Positions 1-11,996 are shown, counted from the first letter of the stretch. The stretch is DNA of 64,000 nt from Chrysoperla carnea (GCF_905475395.1 NC_058338.1:7082935-7146934), one strand, 5' to 3'. Numbers and translations are program-made. Notes: generated from the sequence alone by a model not told the origin.

Positions 1-212
1 TTTAAACACAAGCTTTTACCCTTACCAATATCTGGATCGATCCATTCCTCACAATGTTTATGCTGTTCACGACATAAATTTACACTGACTTTCTTATCGA
101 ATGGGACGGTCCATGAAATACTAAAAATTAACAGATCTTTAAGTTTGAGCATGTAAATTTACTAAAATAACTAAGAAATAATAGTTTATTGTTTAATTTC
201 TGTATACAGGGT

Positions 213-771
213 GTTTTTATACCATGCATATATGTAATATACAAGGTATACTAAGTTTAGTCCCAAGTTTGTAACGCTTAAAAATATTGATGCTATGGAC
301 AAAATTTTGGTATAGGTGTTCATAAAATCACCTAATTAGTCCATTTCCGGTAGTCGGTCCGTCCGACCGCCCGTCTGTGGATACGATAACTCAAAAACGA
401 AAAAAGATGTAAGCTGAAATTTTTACAGCGTACTCAGGACGTAAAAAGTGAGGTCGAGTTCGTAAATGAGCAACATAGGTCAATTGAGTCCTGGATCCGT
501 AGGACCCATCTTGTAATCCGTTAGAGATAGAAAAAAAGTTTAAATGTAAAAAATATTCCTTATAAAAAAATAAACAACTTTTGTTTGAAACATTTCTTCG
601 TAAACATCACTGTTTAGCCGTGGGGGCGCAAATTAGGCGTAAATTTTATGGTCTGTATTAATGGAAATATTGTATGTGTGACATGTATGTATGTGTAATG
701 TGATAGAGTAATCAACACTGTCTATGCATGGTATTTTAACAATTAACTCAGTGAATTGTTTATTTTCACTT
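213..771 (+). repeat. Dispersed repeat family A, near-complete copy (~560 bp)
   Basis: Starts at the palindromic ATACCATGCATATATG-like end and runs to TATTTTCACTT. The internal landmark is the CCATTTCCGG block followed by a CCGTCCG-rich stretch. Other copies lie near 28.0, 33.4 (minus), 34.7 and 38.0 kb (minus). There is no real coding capacity; short ORFs in it are accidental. Class unknown: no clear terminal inverted repeats or target-site duplication, but the 3' end (CACTTG) is constant between copies. Confidence 0.8.
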
Positions 772-3700
772 ATATATAAATTACGCAAAATTACAAGAAA
801 TATGCGCGAAATAATTGTAAATTGTTTACAAAATTTCAAATTACAGAAATTTTCGAAATTTAAGCATGCGCATTAAACAAAATTTATTGTAAAAATTTAA
901 AATTTTATTGTAAAATAAACAATACTTATTGTAAACATTTAAAATTTGTGTAAAAGAATTAATAAAATTTGAGCAATTGAGACAAAAAACAATGGCGATT
1001 AATCCAATTAATTTGCCGGTATCGGTAAAAAAACTTGTTATTACGTATTTATAATTAATTGTAATTATATGTTAGAATAGGTATACTAACTTGTAAACTA
1101 CAATACATTTTTGTACACTATTTAAATAAATATCGCATTTTGTTAAACATAAATTATTAGTAATAAACGTTGATAAATAAATAATTATTAAAGGAAATAT
1201 ATTATAAATATGCATTTTACTTTATTTATGTAAAAACATTATTTAGAAATATAACCTAAATCAACACACACACGATGTTCAAAGTTTCAAACCATTTTTT
1301 TAAATGATAGTTTATGCAGTGTAAGCAACTACATAACTTTAAGTACCATAGACAAAAAAATATTTTTGAATTAAAGGAAGATGAAGATGTTATTGGTTTT
1401 CCCCTTCTAATTTGTAGCTAGAATTCATCATAGGCGTCTATAGTCAAATAAATTAGAAACTAGAATAAAAAAGTTTAACTATCATCGTTCGATTCGAAAA
1501 CTACGACGATGAACTTCAATTTATTGATGCGCTTCAAATATTCTTGGAAGCTCAAATAATAATTGTGTCCTTGAAAAACAAAATCGAAGAATTAATTCCT
1601 CTTCCACCTCCTTCTCACTTTCCACTCTCAGATAAAATGAAATCTTGTCATCTTAATCCGTTATTTAACTCACTTCCAGCCTCTTTATTCTCATGCAACC
1701 TACCGTACCCTTCACTAGAATTCTTCCATCGGATGAAATGTAGTTTTTTTTATTATCAAGTCAAGAAGGCATTTTATATTTTCTGAAACACTGACATTAC
1801 GTAAAAATTTCGCATTTTTAAGGGGACACCCAGTATATTTAATGCAACACTGAAGTAAAATAGAAAAACTTAGCCATATTTCATTATACGGATATGGAGG
1901 GTAGAGATAAGGAGAACTATCTCAAATAGGGGTTAAAGTAAAAGTGTCCAAAATAACAGTCCTAAACTTGAATGGCACTTGTGTAGCAAAATATATTTGA
2001 TGTGAACTTCTATACACTTGTCTAAAAACTTATTTAGTTCTTTATCTTTCTCATATTTGAGCACTTCTTTCAAAGCATAGACTTTTGCTACAGCAGCGCC
2101 ATCCTAATTTGCTGCTTTTCGATGAGTACTTTTTATTTACAGTTCTTCTTATCTCAACCTACTTATATTCGGATATTATATTTTATTATAAATGTTTCAT
2201 CATCTCATATTGTTACTTCTATGATTAGTTTCTGTTTGTGTCGGTAGTACTCTTAGTATAAAGTGATTCAAACTTTACTTATCAAAAGGGATATGTATAG
2301 ATTGCAATACCCAGAATTAGATCAATTTATTGCATGTGATAAGAAAGTTTATTGATTATATTTTTAGCTGTTTTATATTATTATCAAAAAACTATTTGTA
2401 ATTAATAAATGTCCTTCAAATATTTTATAAATGTTATATTTGAATTGATATTGTGTGTGATTGTTTATAAACAAATTCACGGAAAAATAAAATAAAATAT
2501 TGGTCTTATTCAAAATAACAATGGCGGTCGAGTTTTGTACCGGTGATATATTTGAACAAGCCCATTGTATCACATTACTTACCACGACCGTAACAAATTA
2601 ATTAAAGAGTTAAAATAAATACAGGGGCGTAACCCTAAATATTTAAATATTGCTTATTGGCATGCATCACTAACATGATAACTTCATCGTTGAGGGTCTG
2701 ATTAAAAATCTATTTAACTTAATTTTCCTATTAAAATTTTAATTCTTTTGAAAAAGTAGTAAAACACTATAACATAATTATCTGAGACAAATTTACATTA
2801 CCGCAAATGGACGTACATTTCATTTTTGTTTTAAAATATTTAAAACAATCCTGGATACGCCTATGGCAATTGCTTACATAACAGAAATATAAACATCAGC
2901 CACAGATTTGGGTATGCTTACACCTACCTAAACACAACAAAGATTCCATTGTTTTTAATTTATAATTTTACATTCCATTCATATCTAGGATTGCATTCGC
3001 TTTATTACAGTGAAGCGGCGTTAACTTTTAACAGAAAAAATTATAATCTAAATATATTTAACAGTGTGTTTATTTCAAAAGTATCCATTCACTTTTCACA
3101 AGAAAACACGTCGATTGAGATATCGAGGGGAAAGTTCAAAAATGGGAGAATTTTACCTAAATAATTTTAGGTTTTATTCCTTTACCTCCAGCGACCTTCA
3201 CTTGGTAATTTCAAATGGCGCCCCAACCTTGTGATACTTGATTTTAAACGGCATAAAATCTCTCTATTCATCCATGATCAAAAAAGTTGAATGTGTAAAT
3301 TCCAGAATATCGATTAATAATTAGGTTTTCCAAAATCACATCTCAGAGGCTCATCATAAATACATTTTTAACTTTATCTCTGTTCAAGCCTAAAATTCCT
3401 TGACACTACCAGAATCTCATAATTCGTTTGACTTGCAGGGTTTCCCATAAGGGATAGTATTCCCTGACTTGCATGTTTTTCTTTAGAGATAATAACTCGA
3501 TGGGTTTACCGTTAATTTTCATTTGTATATTTTTTGTTATCCTAATCGATTCTGACAAACTTTTTTGATATTTTTAACTTCTTAGATTTACTTGATTATT
3601 GTAAGTAAGTCTAGATCAATGAGTATTATAAAATCGATGTAAATTGAAAGATATATTTATTTTTACTCACACATTCATATAAATAAAAGCGTCTATCTAT

Positions 3701-3935
3701 ACACAAACATTTCTTTTTACTTACACCATCGACTAAGATTACTGATAACTTCGTATACTCAACTCACTTACTCACAGATGACAAGACTATATTTCGCAAT
3801 ATAAATTTTTTTTAAATTCGATTTCTGAAAACAAATAATCAGGCTACAAAGTATGCAGACAGTAAATAACTGAAATAAATTTCTTAAAATTATATAATTA
3901 TAAAACATCTGTATATATATATATAATAATACCAA
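772..3935. other. Intergenic AT-rich DNA, no gene recognised
   Basis: About 3.1 kb left of the RpL5 3' end. Only short unconvincing ORFs occur, with no recognisable domain, and I found no structured repeat. Confidence 0.6.
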
Positions 3936-3941
3936 TTTATT
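3936..3941 (-). promoter_or_regulatory. RpL5 polyadenylation signal (AATAAA)
   Basis: TTTATT on the plus strand reads AATAAA on the RpL5 strand, 36 nt after the stop codon, which suits a short ribosomal-protein 3' UTR. Confidence 0.55.
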
Positions 3942-3976
3942 AAATTAGGTAATTACATAACATAATTACAAAAAAA

Positions 3977-6900
3977 TTATGGTTCTGCTTGACCAACTTC
4001 CATTTTTTGTAAAAATGATGCTTTCTTCTGTGCAACACGATTCTTACGTTCAGATAATGTAAGTTTAGCACGATTCCAGCGTTTCTGTTTATGATCTTTA
4101 GGATATTCTTTCTTGGGTGCTGGTTTAGCAACTGGATCAGCTCGAATTAATTCATGTGCTTTTTTGTATAATGCTTCAACCTGAAAATAATTTAAAAACA
4201 TGTAAAAAATGGTACTTAAGTTAGCGATTTAATATTAGTATACAAGGTCTATGTGTATATTAAGTCCTAGGGTCAGGAGTTGAAATTATTTCAGGCAGGT
4301 TGGAAATTTGTGAAAGGTTGTTGTCAAAGTCATGCCTACCAACTTTTTCCTTTACAATAATTTTTATAGTCGGCGGTTTCTCTCTCTCAGAGGAGCAGAA
4401 CAAGTTTTAATTTCCGGAAATTCAAAGAACAAGAAACTCAATAAAAGCTGGTTCCCTGAATAAAAATTTTTCTCGGTAAAAGTTGTTAGCCTTTGAAGAA
4501 TCTGGCACTGCAAACTCCTGGCCCTTGACTTAATTGAACTGTTTGTAAATGTATAAAATAATTTATTCGAAATACAATAAACTACCTTAATTCATTCACA
4601 GTTTTTAATGTTGTCCAACTGCGGACACGGCAAGAGTATTTAAAACTCAAGCAGTAATTTTTAGTTGGACGTAAACCGACACAGGAATTTTTACGCAAAA
4701 ATATCACAATTTATTTCGTGGAGTCGTGGAATTTTGGATGTTATTCAGTACAAACTTTGAACTGAAGTCATTCATATTAAACTGTCTGAAACTATAATTC
4801 TGACGTACTCAAAGCCCCCAATTTTATAATTAAAAAAAAAACCGTTTAACTTAGTGATTGACTTCGGATTTTTATACCAACTATACACTCTACGGTACAT
4901 GCATACCAAGGGAAGTGAAAAATTGTATATATGATTAAAACTTACTTGATCAGCTGCGATTCCTTTCTTGATATACTGACTGAATTGTTTTTTGAATGCT
5001 TCTGGATCATTCTCTTCTAATTCTTTCATATATTCGGCAACGTGGACACCAAAAATGTGCTTACGGTGTACTTCAGCATTGAATGATTTTGATTCAGCAT
5101 CATAGCCAGGGAAACGTTTTGTTGAATGTGGAATATTTAAACCACCATCAACAGCTCCTTTCATTGCACCGAAAATACGAGCTCCAGTTGTTGTTCGGCT
5201 TAATCCAACATCAAGGTAACACCTATAAAAGTAAACATTTGGATGAAATTTAATAAATTCGGTATATTTTGATTTGAAATTTTTATATTTTGGAGATAAA
5301 TTGATCAGAGACACCTTATAATCAAATAAGTGAATGTTTCGAAATAGAATTTTAGGAAAATAATATCGTAAAACACGATATTATTCCCAGACAATAAAAT
5401 TTCTAATACATTCGATCAGATGACGCGCATGTGTCAAAAAATCATCATATAAATGAATAGAGAAATACACAATAGTAGGCGAGCCCAAGAGGGAATTAGG
5501 GGAGTGGCTTAAGCGCGTCAGATATATGGACGTTCCTTCGATTTTCTTAAGTATCTCCACCAAATATTAGACATACCGACGGACGCAACATTTTTTAAAA
5601 AAAACCATTTTTTTGGAATCAGGGATCCTCAAAACGTATATTTCCGTTGAAAAACCACGATATCGATTTTTTTTTCGATGAATATCGAATAAAAATTATA
5701 GTAAATGGGTCTTTCAAGTGACGTTATAATCGCTTTTGACTGAATATTTTGTTAATTTTAAAGAATTCAAAGCTGAAATTTTAGTTTAAAAAAAATAATG
5801 AAATTACCTGAAAGCAGCTGGACCATTTTCGACTGGTTCGACAATATATTCATCACCAGTAACATCAGTGGTTCCAGTATATAATTTATCCAAACCAAGT
5901 TTCTTCAATAATCTACGTGCTAACAATAAACCGGTACAATATGCAGCTGCATAATTGGTTAAACCAACTTGAATGCCATAACGTGGCAATTCATGCGAAT
6001 ATGCGGCACATAAAATTTTATCACCTTCAATGCGAGAGTAAGCTACCTAGAAATTACAGAAAAATTCATTTTAATATCCAACGAATATTTACATTTGGAA
6101 TTTATGGATTTAAGAGGTTTAATTATCAGAGACACGTTATAATCAAATTGACGAATGTTTCGAAATAGAATCCTTGGATAATAATAACGTAAAACACGAT
6201 ATCATTCCCGTTAATAAAATTTCTAATACATTCGATCAGATGACGCGCATGTGTCAGAATTTACATCATATAAATTTTATAGAAGGTGAAAATCTTTTAC
6301 TTGAAGTTTTTAGTTTAACCTTTTAGCTGTAGTTCTTTTGTCTGTAGAAAAGAATGATTTCGGAATCAAAGATTTTCCACGTTTTTTGCAATTTACTCCA
6401 AAATTATTCATTTTAGAGAAAAAATAGGTTGAGTCCAAGGTTTCGGGCGTAAAAGGACCCCGCAATATAAGATAGGAAAATGACTTTCTGTGAAACTTTT
6501 CTTACCCTTGGATCGTTATTATTTAAAGCTTGCACAGCCACAAAAATACGTTTACATTAAATATTTTGCGCTCAATAAAAACGCAGCACTATCTATATAT
6601 CAGATATACAGAGTGTTCTGTTATTGACTGCAGATCGTCATCTTGCAAAATAAGCTCATAACGACGAAGAAAAAAGTTATTTTCCACTTTTGGATCTGAA
6701 GCCTACTTTGCGAGATAATTAACAAAATAAATTAATATATCTTTATCGAATCACAGTTCAATAAAATTTTGAATGAAACCAATAAAACACTACTTAAAGA
6801 GAGGATGTGTTTTATCATAGTGGAAGGCGTCTCTAAATGCAAAATTATTACCAAAAGAACTCTATTTGGCTACTTATGTTATTATAAAAACTAACCCATT

Positions 6901-7927
6901 AAAACCTACACTGCTTTTTTTTGTAAATTAAGTGTTGTACGCAACCTATCGTGCGATATCACATACCGTAAGCATTAATTTAACAAAACGGACCAATCCA
7001 CACCTACTAATTTAATGAATTTGAAAGGTCTGTGAATTCATAAATCTTTCTATTTCCCATAGCCACATCTTCCGCATCAGGCCTCAAATGGAAATTTGGT
7101 ATAGAGCTTTTCCATTTATCTTGACAAGCTTAATTTAGTGGTACAATTTTCTGCTATCAATAACAGAACACCCTGTATATGGTGGCTCTGCACCACCACA
7201 CGTATTAATTAAAAAAAAAGTTGTATTTTTAAACCATCAAATATATCTGATATAGTGTTGCACTTTTATTGAGCACAAGTGTACATGCTTGTGTACGAAT
7301 AACCTTATTGTAAAAATACTTATATCAAGAAAGATTTTAACTATTATTCGAAGGAACTCATCAATAAATCACTTAACCTAACCTAAATTTAAAAATTATA
7401 AACATGTGCCTTTTGTACATGCACTTTTGGCAAGAACTTTTACGGAAAACTTAAATTTAGCAAAAAGAAAGTTTAGAAAATTTAATACACTATCAACAAA
7501 TACATTTTCACAAAACAAAATGAAATAATAAAGTACTTACTTGGCAGGTGATATCCTTATTTGACAATCGTACAACCAAACGATATTTTGGAGTGTTGTA
7601 TTTGTTCTTGTCTTGCGACGTTAACCTTTTACGAGCATAGTAATCAGTTTTACCTTCACGACGCCTCTTAAACTTAACTTGATAACGTTTGAAATATTGT
7701 TTATTTTTCACTACTTTCACGAAACCCTAGAAAGTAAAAACGAAAAACCTTTTAATTTAAGAAAACAATGTACAACGTTTACAGCATGAAATTAGGTTTT
7801 CAAAAAAAAAATCTATCGGCATCTTAATAATTTAAACATTAATTTCGATGTTAAACATTGTTAATGAATGTATTTAATTATTTTGTAATTAATAATTTTA
7901 ATATTTTTAATGATTTACACTCACCAT
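3977..7927 (-). CDS. RpL5: Ribosomal protein L5 (uL18), five coding exons
   Basis: Large-subunit ribosomal protein that binds 5S rRNA and, with RpL11, forms the 5S RNP. Coding exons on the minus strand: 7925-7927 (ATG only), 7541-7726, 5808-6046, 4946-5222 and 3977-4180, all with GT-AG introns. The conceptual protein is 302 aa, against about 299 in Drosophila. It opens [20 protein letters not shown] and contains the family hallmarks [46 protein letters not shown] and [12 protein letters not shown], then a lysine-rich tail ending VGQAEP. The start codon is followed at once by GTGAGT, so intron 1 directly follows ATG, a layout shared with vertebrate RPL5. Introns 2 and 3 each carry a matching 144-nt element that looks like a snoRNA, and intron 2 also holds a mariner-type MITE. 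Identification is secure. Confidence 0.97.
5305..5448 (-). ncRNA. Candidate box C/D snoRNA, copy 1, in RpL5 intron 3
   Basis: On the RpL5 strand it begins with a perfect C box (ATGATGA, 5442-5448) and ends with a D box (CTGA, 5305-5308) 82 nt before the exon 4 acceptor, the spacing typical of intron-encoded C/D snoRNAs. A D'-like CTGA lies at 5416-5419. The 11 nt just before it, after one spacer base, read CATGCGCGTCA, complementary to the universal 28S rRNA segment TGACGCGCATG. A strong AT-rich hairpin lies between D' and D. A second copy of equal length sits in intron 2 at nearly the same distance from its acceptor. I saw no terminal stem and no clear C' box. Confidence 0.5.
6126..6269 (-). 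ncRNA. Candidate box C/D snoRNA, copy 2, in RpL5 intron 2
   Basis: Paralogue of the intron 3 element. It also spans 144 nt between the C-like box (ATGATGT, 6263-6269, last base off consensus) and the D box CTGA (6126-6129), which is 79 nt before the exon 3 acceptor. The guide-like stretch CATGCGCGTCA and the CTGA after it (6236-6239) are unchanged from copy 1, while the flanks and the internal hairpin differ by scattered substitutions that mostly keep pairing. Only homology, position and motifs support it. Confidence 0.45.
6607..7177. mobile_element. Mariner-type MITE in RpL5 intron 2
   Basis: About 570 bp bounded by inverted ends: TACAGAGTGTTCTGTTATTG at the left and its complement CAATAACAGAACACCCTGTA at the right, with one mismatch. 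TA flanks both sides (6605-6606 and 7178-7179), the target site used by Tc1/mariner elements. No transposase ORF, so non-autonomous. Confidence 0.75.
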
Positions 7928-7960
7928 TGCTCAATATTATGGTATCAAAAATTTATAAGT

Positions 7961-7967
7961 GAAAGAG
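7961..7967 (-). promoter_or_regulatory. Likely RpL5 transcription start with TOP motif
   Basis: On the RpL5 strand the sequence CTCTTTC lies 34 nt upstream of the ATG. A 5' terminal oligopyrimidine tract at the cap site is normal for ribosomal-protein genes and confers growth-dependent translation. Inferred from motif and distance only. Confidence 0.5.
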
Positions 7968-8437
7968 CATTCACTGCCGACTTGATGTCGACAATATGGA
8001 AAAAAGGAAAGAGGTTAGAACAAATGTACAGTTGTACACATGTGCGGATATCAATATAACAGGATATTGATAATTTTGTTTTTACCACAGATGCCTCTAT
8101 TTATCACATTTAGGTTGCTGACTTAACTCTTAATAGGGAATATTCATGAAATTTAAATTTGGTTCAAATATTTTTCTTCCGTAACTTTAATGACTGGACA
8201 TTTCAACTAAACCATTATTTTAGTAATTAATATCTTTTTAATTACTAAAACGGAAATTCAAATTTTTATATGGACGTGACATCAAAGTACGGGCTTGTCA
8301 AAATTGTTGACATACTGTATGGAATTAATTACTTACATATTATATGATATTTCATTAAATTATACTATTCTACGTCTTTTTATTAGAAAACTTAATAATA
8401 ACGAGTGTAAATTTTTTGTTGTAAATTCATTTTTTTA

Positions 8438-8664
8438 AAGTGTAAATTATACATTGAACTGTCACCAATTGACAGATCACGTACTTATACGTCATCAACA
8501 GAGAGCGCCAAAAAACTGCGTTTAAATATCTCAAAATTATAATGTATTTTAAATATTTTTTTACACTTAAATACAGCATTTTTAAGTAGTATTTATATTT
8601 TTTATTTTGTTATAACGGTGTAAACAATGAATTAAAAATATAAAAAAAAATACATGAATATTCC
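8438..8664. repeat. Dispersed repeat family B, copy 1 (~225 bp)
   Basis: Nearly identical to 22078-22302, in the same orientation. It contains the short hairpin CTGTCACCAATTGACAG and the block CAGAGAGCGCCAAAAAACTG. Unclassified and non-coding. It sits between the divergent RpL5 and CENP-K-like genes. Confidence 0.8.
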
Positions 8665-8679
8665 TTCGTATCGAAGGGG

Positions 8680-8990
8680 GAGCAGGTGTCCCCTATGGAC
8701 GTTGACTTACCATGGATTTTGTAAGCTAATTATCGAAATTTCAAAAACGTAATTTTCTAAAAATGAAACCTAACTAGATCGATTTTTCGCCCCAAAAACC
8801 CCCTTCAAACAAACATTCATGAAAATCGTTGGAGCCGTTTTCCGAGATTGCTGATAAAACCTTATAAAATTTCATTTAATGCCTACCCCGGCGCTGAGAT
8901 CTTAAAAATATTCTCGGATAGGTTTTTGTCCTACATTTTTAAAAAAGAGTTTCGGGATTCGAGATAAACATATCATATAAGTCTGTGATG
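8680..8990. repeat. Possible decayed non-LTR element fragment
   Basis: Contains ATGAAAATCGTTGGAGCCGT followed by a TTTTCCGAGAT phrase, wording typical of 3' regions of insect non-LTR elements. No coding frame remains. Weak call. Confidence 0.3.
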
Positions 8991-9138
8991 GACGATGGTA
9001 ATTGCAAAGTTTTTATTACATTATATACGTCTGTGGTAGTAATAACAAGACAACTTCAAACTTAACCACAACATTGGCGGTTGAAAAATGAAAATTCAAA
9101 TTGAAAATTGATTCAGCATTTAGTATCCAAAAAAGAAA

Positions 9139-11996
9139 ATGGAAGAGGTAACAATAAAGTTATAAAATAAACAAAAATTAAAGTATACAAGTAGAATAAT
9201 ATTTTTCTTTTAGAATAATTCAATATCAACATCAACTTACACAGACTTATCACATTTATCTTCGAACGTTGAAAATGTCATAAAGCAAAAAAGAACAAAC
9301 GAAGATGAAATTCGAAAACTCGACACTGTTTTAGATCTATTGGCCGCTGTAAATCGAAATCAAGATCCAGAATCAAAAGTCACACATGAAAATTATAACG
9401 AGTATAAACAAATTTACTATTCCCAGTTAACAAAACAGGTAATTCTTTAGACAGCATTATCAATTAGTGGGACCGATAATCGTAGTTAACCTTAACCCTC
9501 TCTGATTACCTTGTACCCGAAAAAAACTCGTGATGGTCAGAGCTCTATCACTACAGTCACATATTCACCCTCTCATTGTAAGCTTCCTATTTTTAGACGC
9601 TTTTTAACCGACTTCAAACAAAAAAACGAAGTGGCTATCCGCACAATACCGTGGACGGTCTAGACCGTATACGGTATACCGTGGACGGTCTAGACCGTAG
9701 ACGGTATACCGTATAGACGGTATACCGTATAGACGGTATACCGTATAGACGGTATACCGTATAGACGGTATACCGTATAGACGGTATACCGTATAGACGG
9801 TATACCGTATAGACGGTATACCGTATAGACGGTATACCGTATAGACGGTATACCGTATAGACGGTATACCGTATACGGTCTATTTAGACGCGGTATGAAA
9901 TTATTTTTGCCCTTTTATACCGTGGGGCCCTTATACCGTGCACGGTATACTCTTTATGCCGTCGAGCCCTTATACCGTGTGCGGTATAGTCTCGTCCACG
10001 GTATACACAATATAGATTGGAAGGCTTATTTGAAGCAAATGAAATATACCGTGTGCGGTATAGTCTCGTCCACGGTATACATTATACAGATGGGAAAGCG
10101 TATTCTACAGAAATGTAACATACCGTGTGCCGTATACTCTCGTCCACGGTATACACAATACAGATGGGAAAGCGTATTCTACAGAGATTTTTTGCCGTGC
10201 GAGGTTTTTAACCGCACACGGTAAGTTATAACACACGGTATGCGTTTATTCAGAGATTTTCATGCCGTGCGTGTTTTTAACCGCACACGGTAAGCTATAA
10301 CACACGGTATGCGTTTATATTGGGATTATTAAGCCGTGAATGGTTCTGATTAAGCCGACAAGAGGACGAATAACTCAATATCACACCAACCGATTTCGAT
10401 GATTCTTTTTTCAGTGATAAATTAGTTAGTGCACTTCAGGTTCACTAAAAATAACAAAATAAAAAAACTTTTAACAAAAAGAAAACCGACTTCAAAAGAA
10501 AAACTTTTCCAAAACAAATTCAATCAATCAATTTTTGTGTATTATCAGAGAGGGTCGGTCTGACTGTGGGAAGCTTTTAAATCAATTTGTCAAATTTATT
10601 CTGGTATATTTAGGTGAAAGCGAATGAAATACAAACTCCAAATGCGTTTATGCAGATATTAAAAGCATGCGAACAAGCTTTAAGGCAGAAAAATGAAATA
10701 TATTCTTCTTTGAATAAAATTTTACAAGCTAAGCGGGACAAAATGGAAAATGAATCAAACAGGTAATCATGTAATCATAATTTTTTTAAAAAAATACTTT
10801 TTAATAAGGATAACAAATTTCAATGATTCGTATTAAAATTTCCAGTCTTGAAAAGCGTATCGAAATTATGGAACAAATAAAATTGAAAATACTGGCACAA
10901 CACAAGCAAAAAGTAGATTTGAATCGAACTAAAGTCGAAAATGAAATTGATACAAAGATTGCAGAATGTAAACAAGATCTGGTAAGTTATAGGTTTAGAT
11001 CAGGGCCAGGAGCCCTGACACCTATACCAAAATTTTGATCACATCGGGACTTAAATTAGTATACTTTGATAAATATTTCATGTGTACAGGGTGTAAAAAA
11101 AATTGGTTTAATATTATATTTTTTTTATAGAAAGATGTAATGCAAAAATTTTATCCGGGCGATGTCAACATTACAAGTTTGTTACAAGTAAGTTTTTTGG
11201 TCTACTTTTTTTTTTTATGAATAGCTTCCAAGACAGTCGCAGACAAAGTTTAGTGGAGAGGTGAAAGAGAAGAATGGCCATAAATAGGAAAAATCGGTAA
11301 TTATCAGGAAATTTTGAAAGTTGTTATCATTTGACCACCCTCGATAATAACAACACAAAAGAGGGATACCGCAAGTGAGTCCCTAGCACGTAGATCAAGG
11401 GTTCCTTTCCTCCTTGAGAACAACCTGTCTCCCAAAGGCAAGACATTTACGAGTAATGCTATTTTAAGCAGATGAAGGATTTCGTGTAGGTCAATCGCCT
11501 ACTCAGAAAACCAACAGTTTGATGGATTGGTGGATCACAGGATTGATGAAATCAAGGTTTCGGATCCAAATTCCAAACATTCTATACCTGACCCTCTCAA
11601 GGTTTCTGCTTGTGCAAATAACATGCCCTACAAGTGGGATTATCAGAGATTCCCATGTTATTAAGGAGGTCGTTCAATTGACAGTGTCGTCCTGTCAAGA
11701 GACCCACCACCTTCCCAACTGTGGTCTTGTCTCCATCCTGTCCAGCTAAAGTCTGCATGATCCACCCTCTTATTTTCAAACACAAATTGATTCCTTTAAT
11801 TTTATTTTACTTCAATTTTATTAGATTTATTTTATTTTCTCAGCAATTATTTACGGCTCACAGAAAAGGAGGCAGTGCCGGGTATATTAAAATTGACCAT
11901 GCAGATAGTCCGTTAATTTTTATGCTAAAAAGGGAAAAAATAATTGAAAGCAATCCGATAAATTCAATGGAAATCAAATTTACTATATTTTCATAA
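9139..11996 (+). CDS. Coiled-coil protein, CENP-K-like (candidate CCAN kinetochore subunit)
   Basis: Six coding exons: 9139-9147 (codes only MEE), 9214-9438, 10614-10762, 10846-10981, 11131-11187 and 11844-11996, giving 242 aa with every junction in phase. Residues about 15-170 are charged, helical and coiled-coil-like (for example LEKRIEIMEQIKLKILAQHK). The C-terminal part has KFYPGDV and then GYIKIDHADSPLIFMLKREK, ending in MEIKFTIFS. From memory of the family, vertebrate CENP-K ends with a similar pattern: HFP, then YVKI-D-x-P-x-I/V-E-LL, then an R-I-R-L-E-AF strand. Length and layout (about 270 aa, coiled coil, then a small C-terminal domain) also fit. CENP-K partners CENP-H, -I and -M at the inner kinetochore. 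The homology is by eye; another coiled-coil family is possible. Intron 2 carries a palindromic minisatellite, intron 5 a LINE fragment. Confidence 0.5.
9494..10557. repeat. Inverted-repeat-bounded block enclosing a palindromic minisatellite
   Basis: Bounded by ACCCTCTCTGAT (left) and ATCAGAGAGGGT (right), an inverted repeat of at least 12 bp. A second nested pair, ACCGACTTCAAA, occurs inside both ends in direct orientation. The centre is built from TACCGT/ACGGTA units. Lies wholly in intron 2 of the CENP-K-like gene. No clear target-site duplication, so transposon status is inferred. Confidence 0.5.
9645..9890. repeat. 16-bp palindromic minisatellite
   Basis: Head-to-tail copies of ACGGTATACCGTATAG, about a dozen nearly perfect units. 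Each unit holds the perfect palindrome ACGGTATACCGT, so the array can form multiple hairpins. From 9890 to about 10330 the same TACCGT/ACGGTA words go on in longer, less regular units of about 60-75 bp. Confidence 0.9.
11215..11800 (-). mobile_element. 5'-truncated, decayed LINE fragment (ORF2 C-terminal end)
   Basis: The minus strand codes a piece reading VVGLLTGRHCQLNDLLNNMG followed by CRACYLHKQKPE, which matches the end of insect non-LTR ORF2 proteins (the segment after RNase H, then a Cys-rich knuckle). Reading frames beyond it are broken. Lies in intron 5 of the CENP-K-like gene, antisense to it. Confidence 0.65.

Noticed and set aside
4255-4420. A third snoRNA in RpL5 intron 4
   Set aside because: A CTGA occurs about 90 nt before the acceptor, but no matching C box or similarity to the intron 2 and 3 elements was found.
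7372-7386. Telomere-like CCTAACCTAA
   Set aside because: Only two units; too short to mean more than chance or a retroelement tail remnant.
9895-10224. 109-aa ORF rich in YTVGPLYRARYT-like words
   Set aside because: Direct translation of the TACCGT minisatellite region in an intron.
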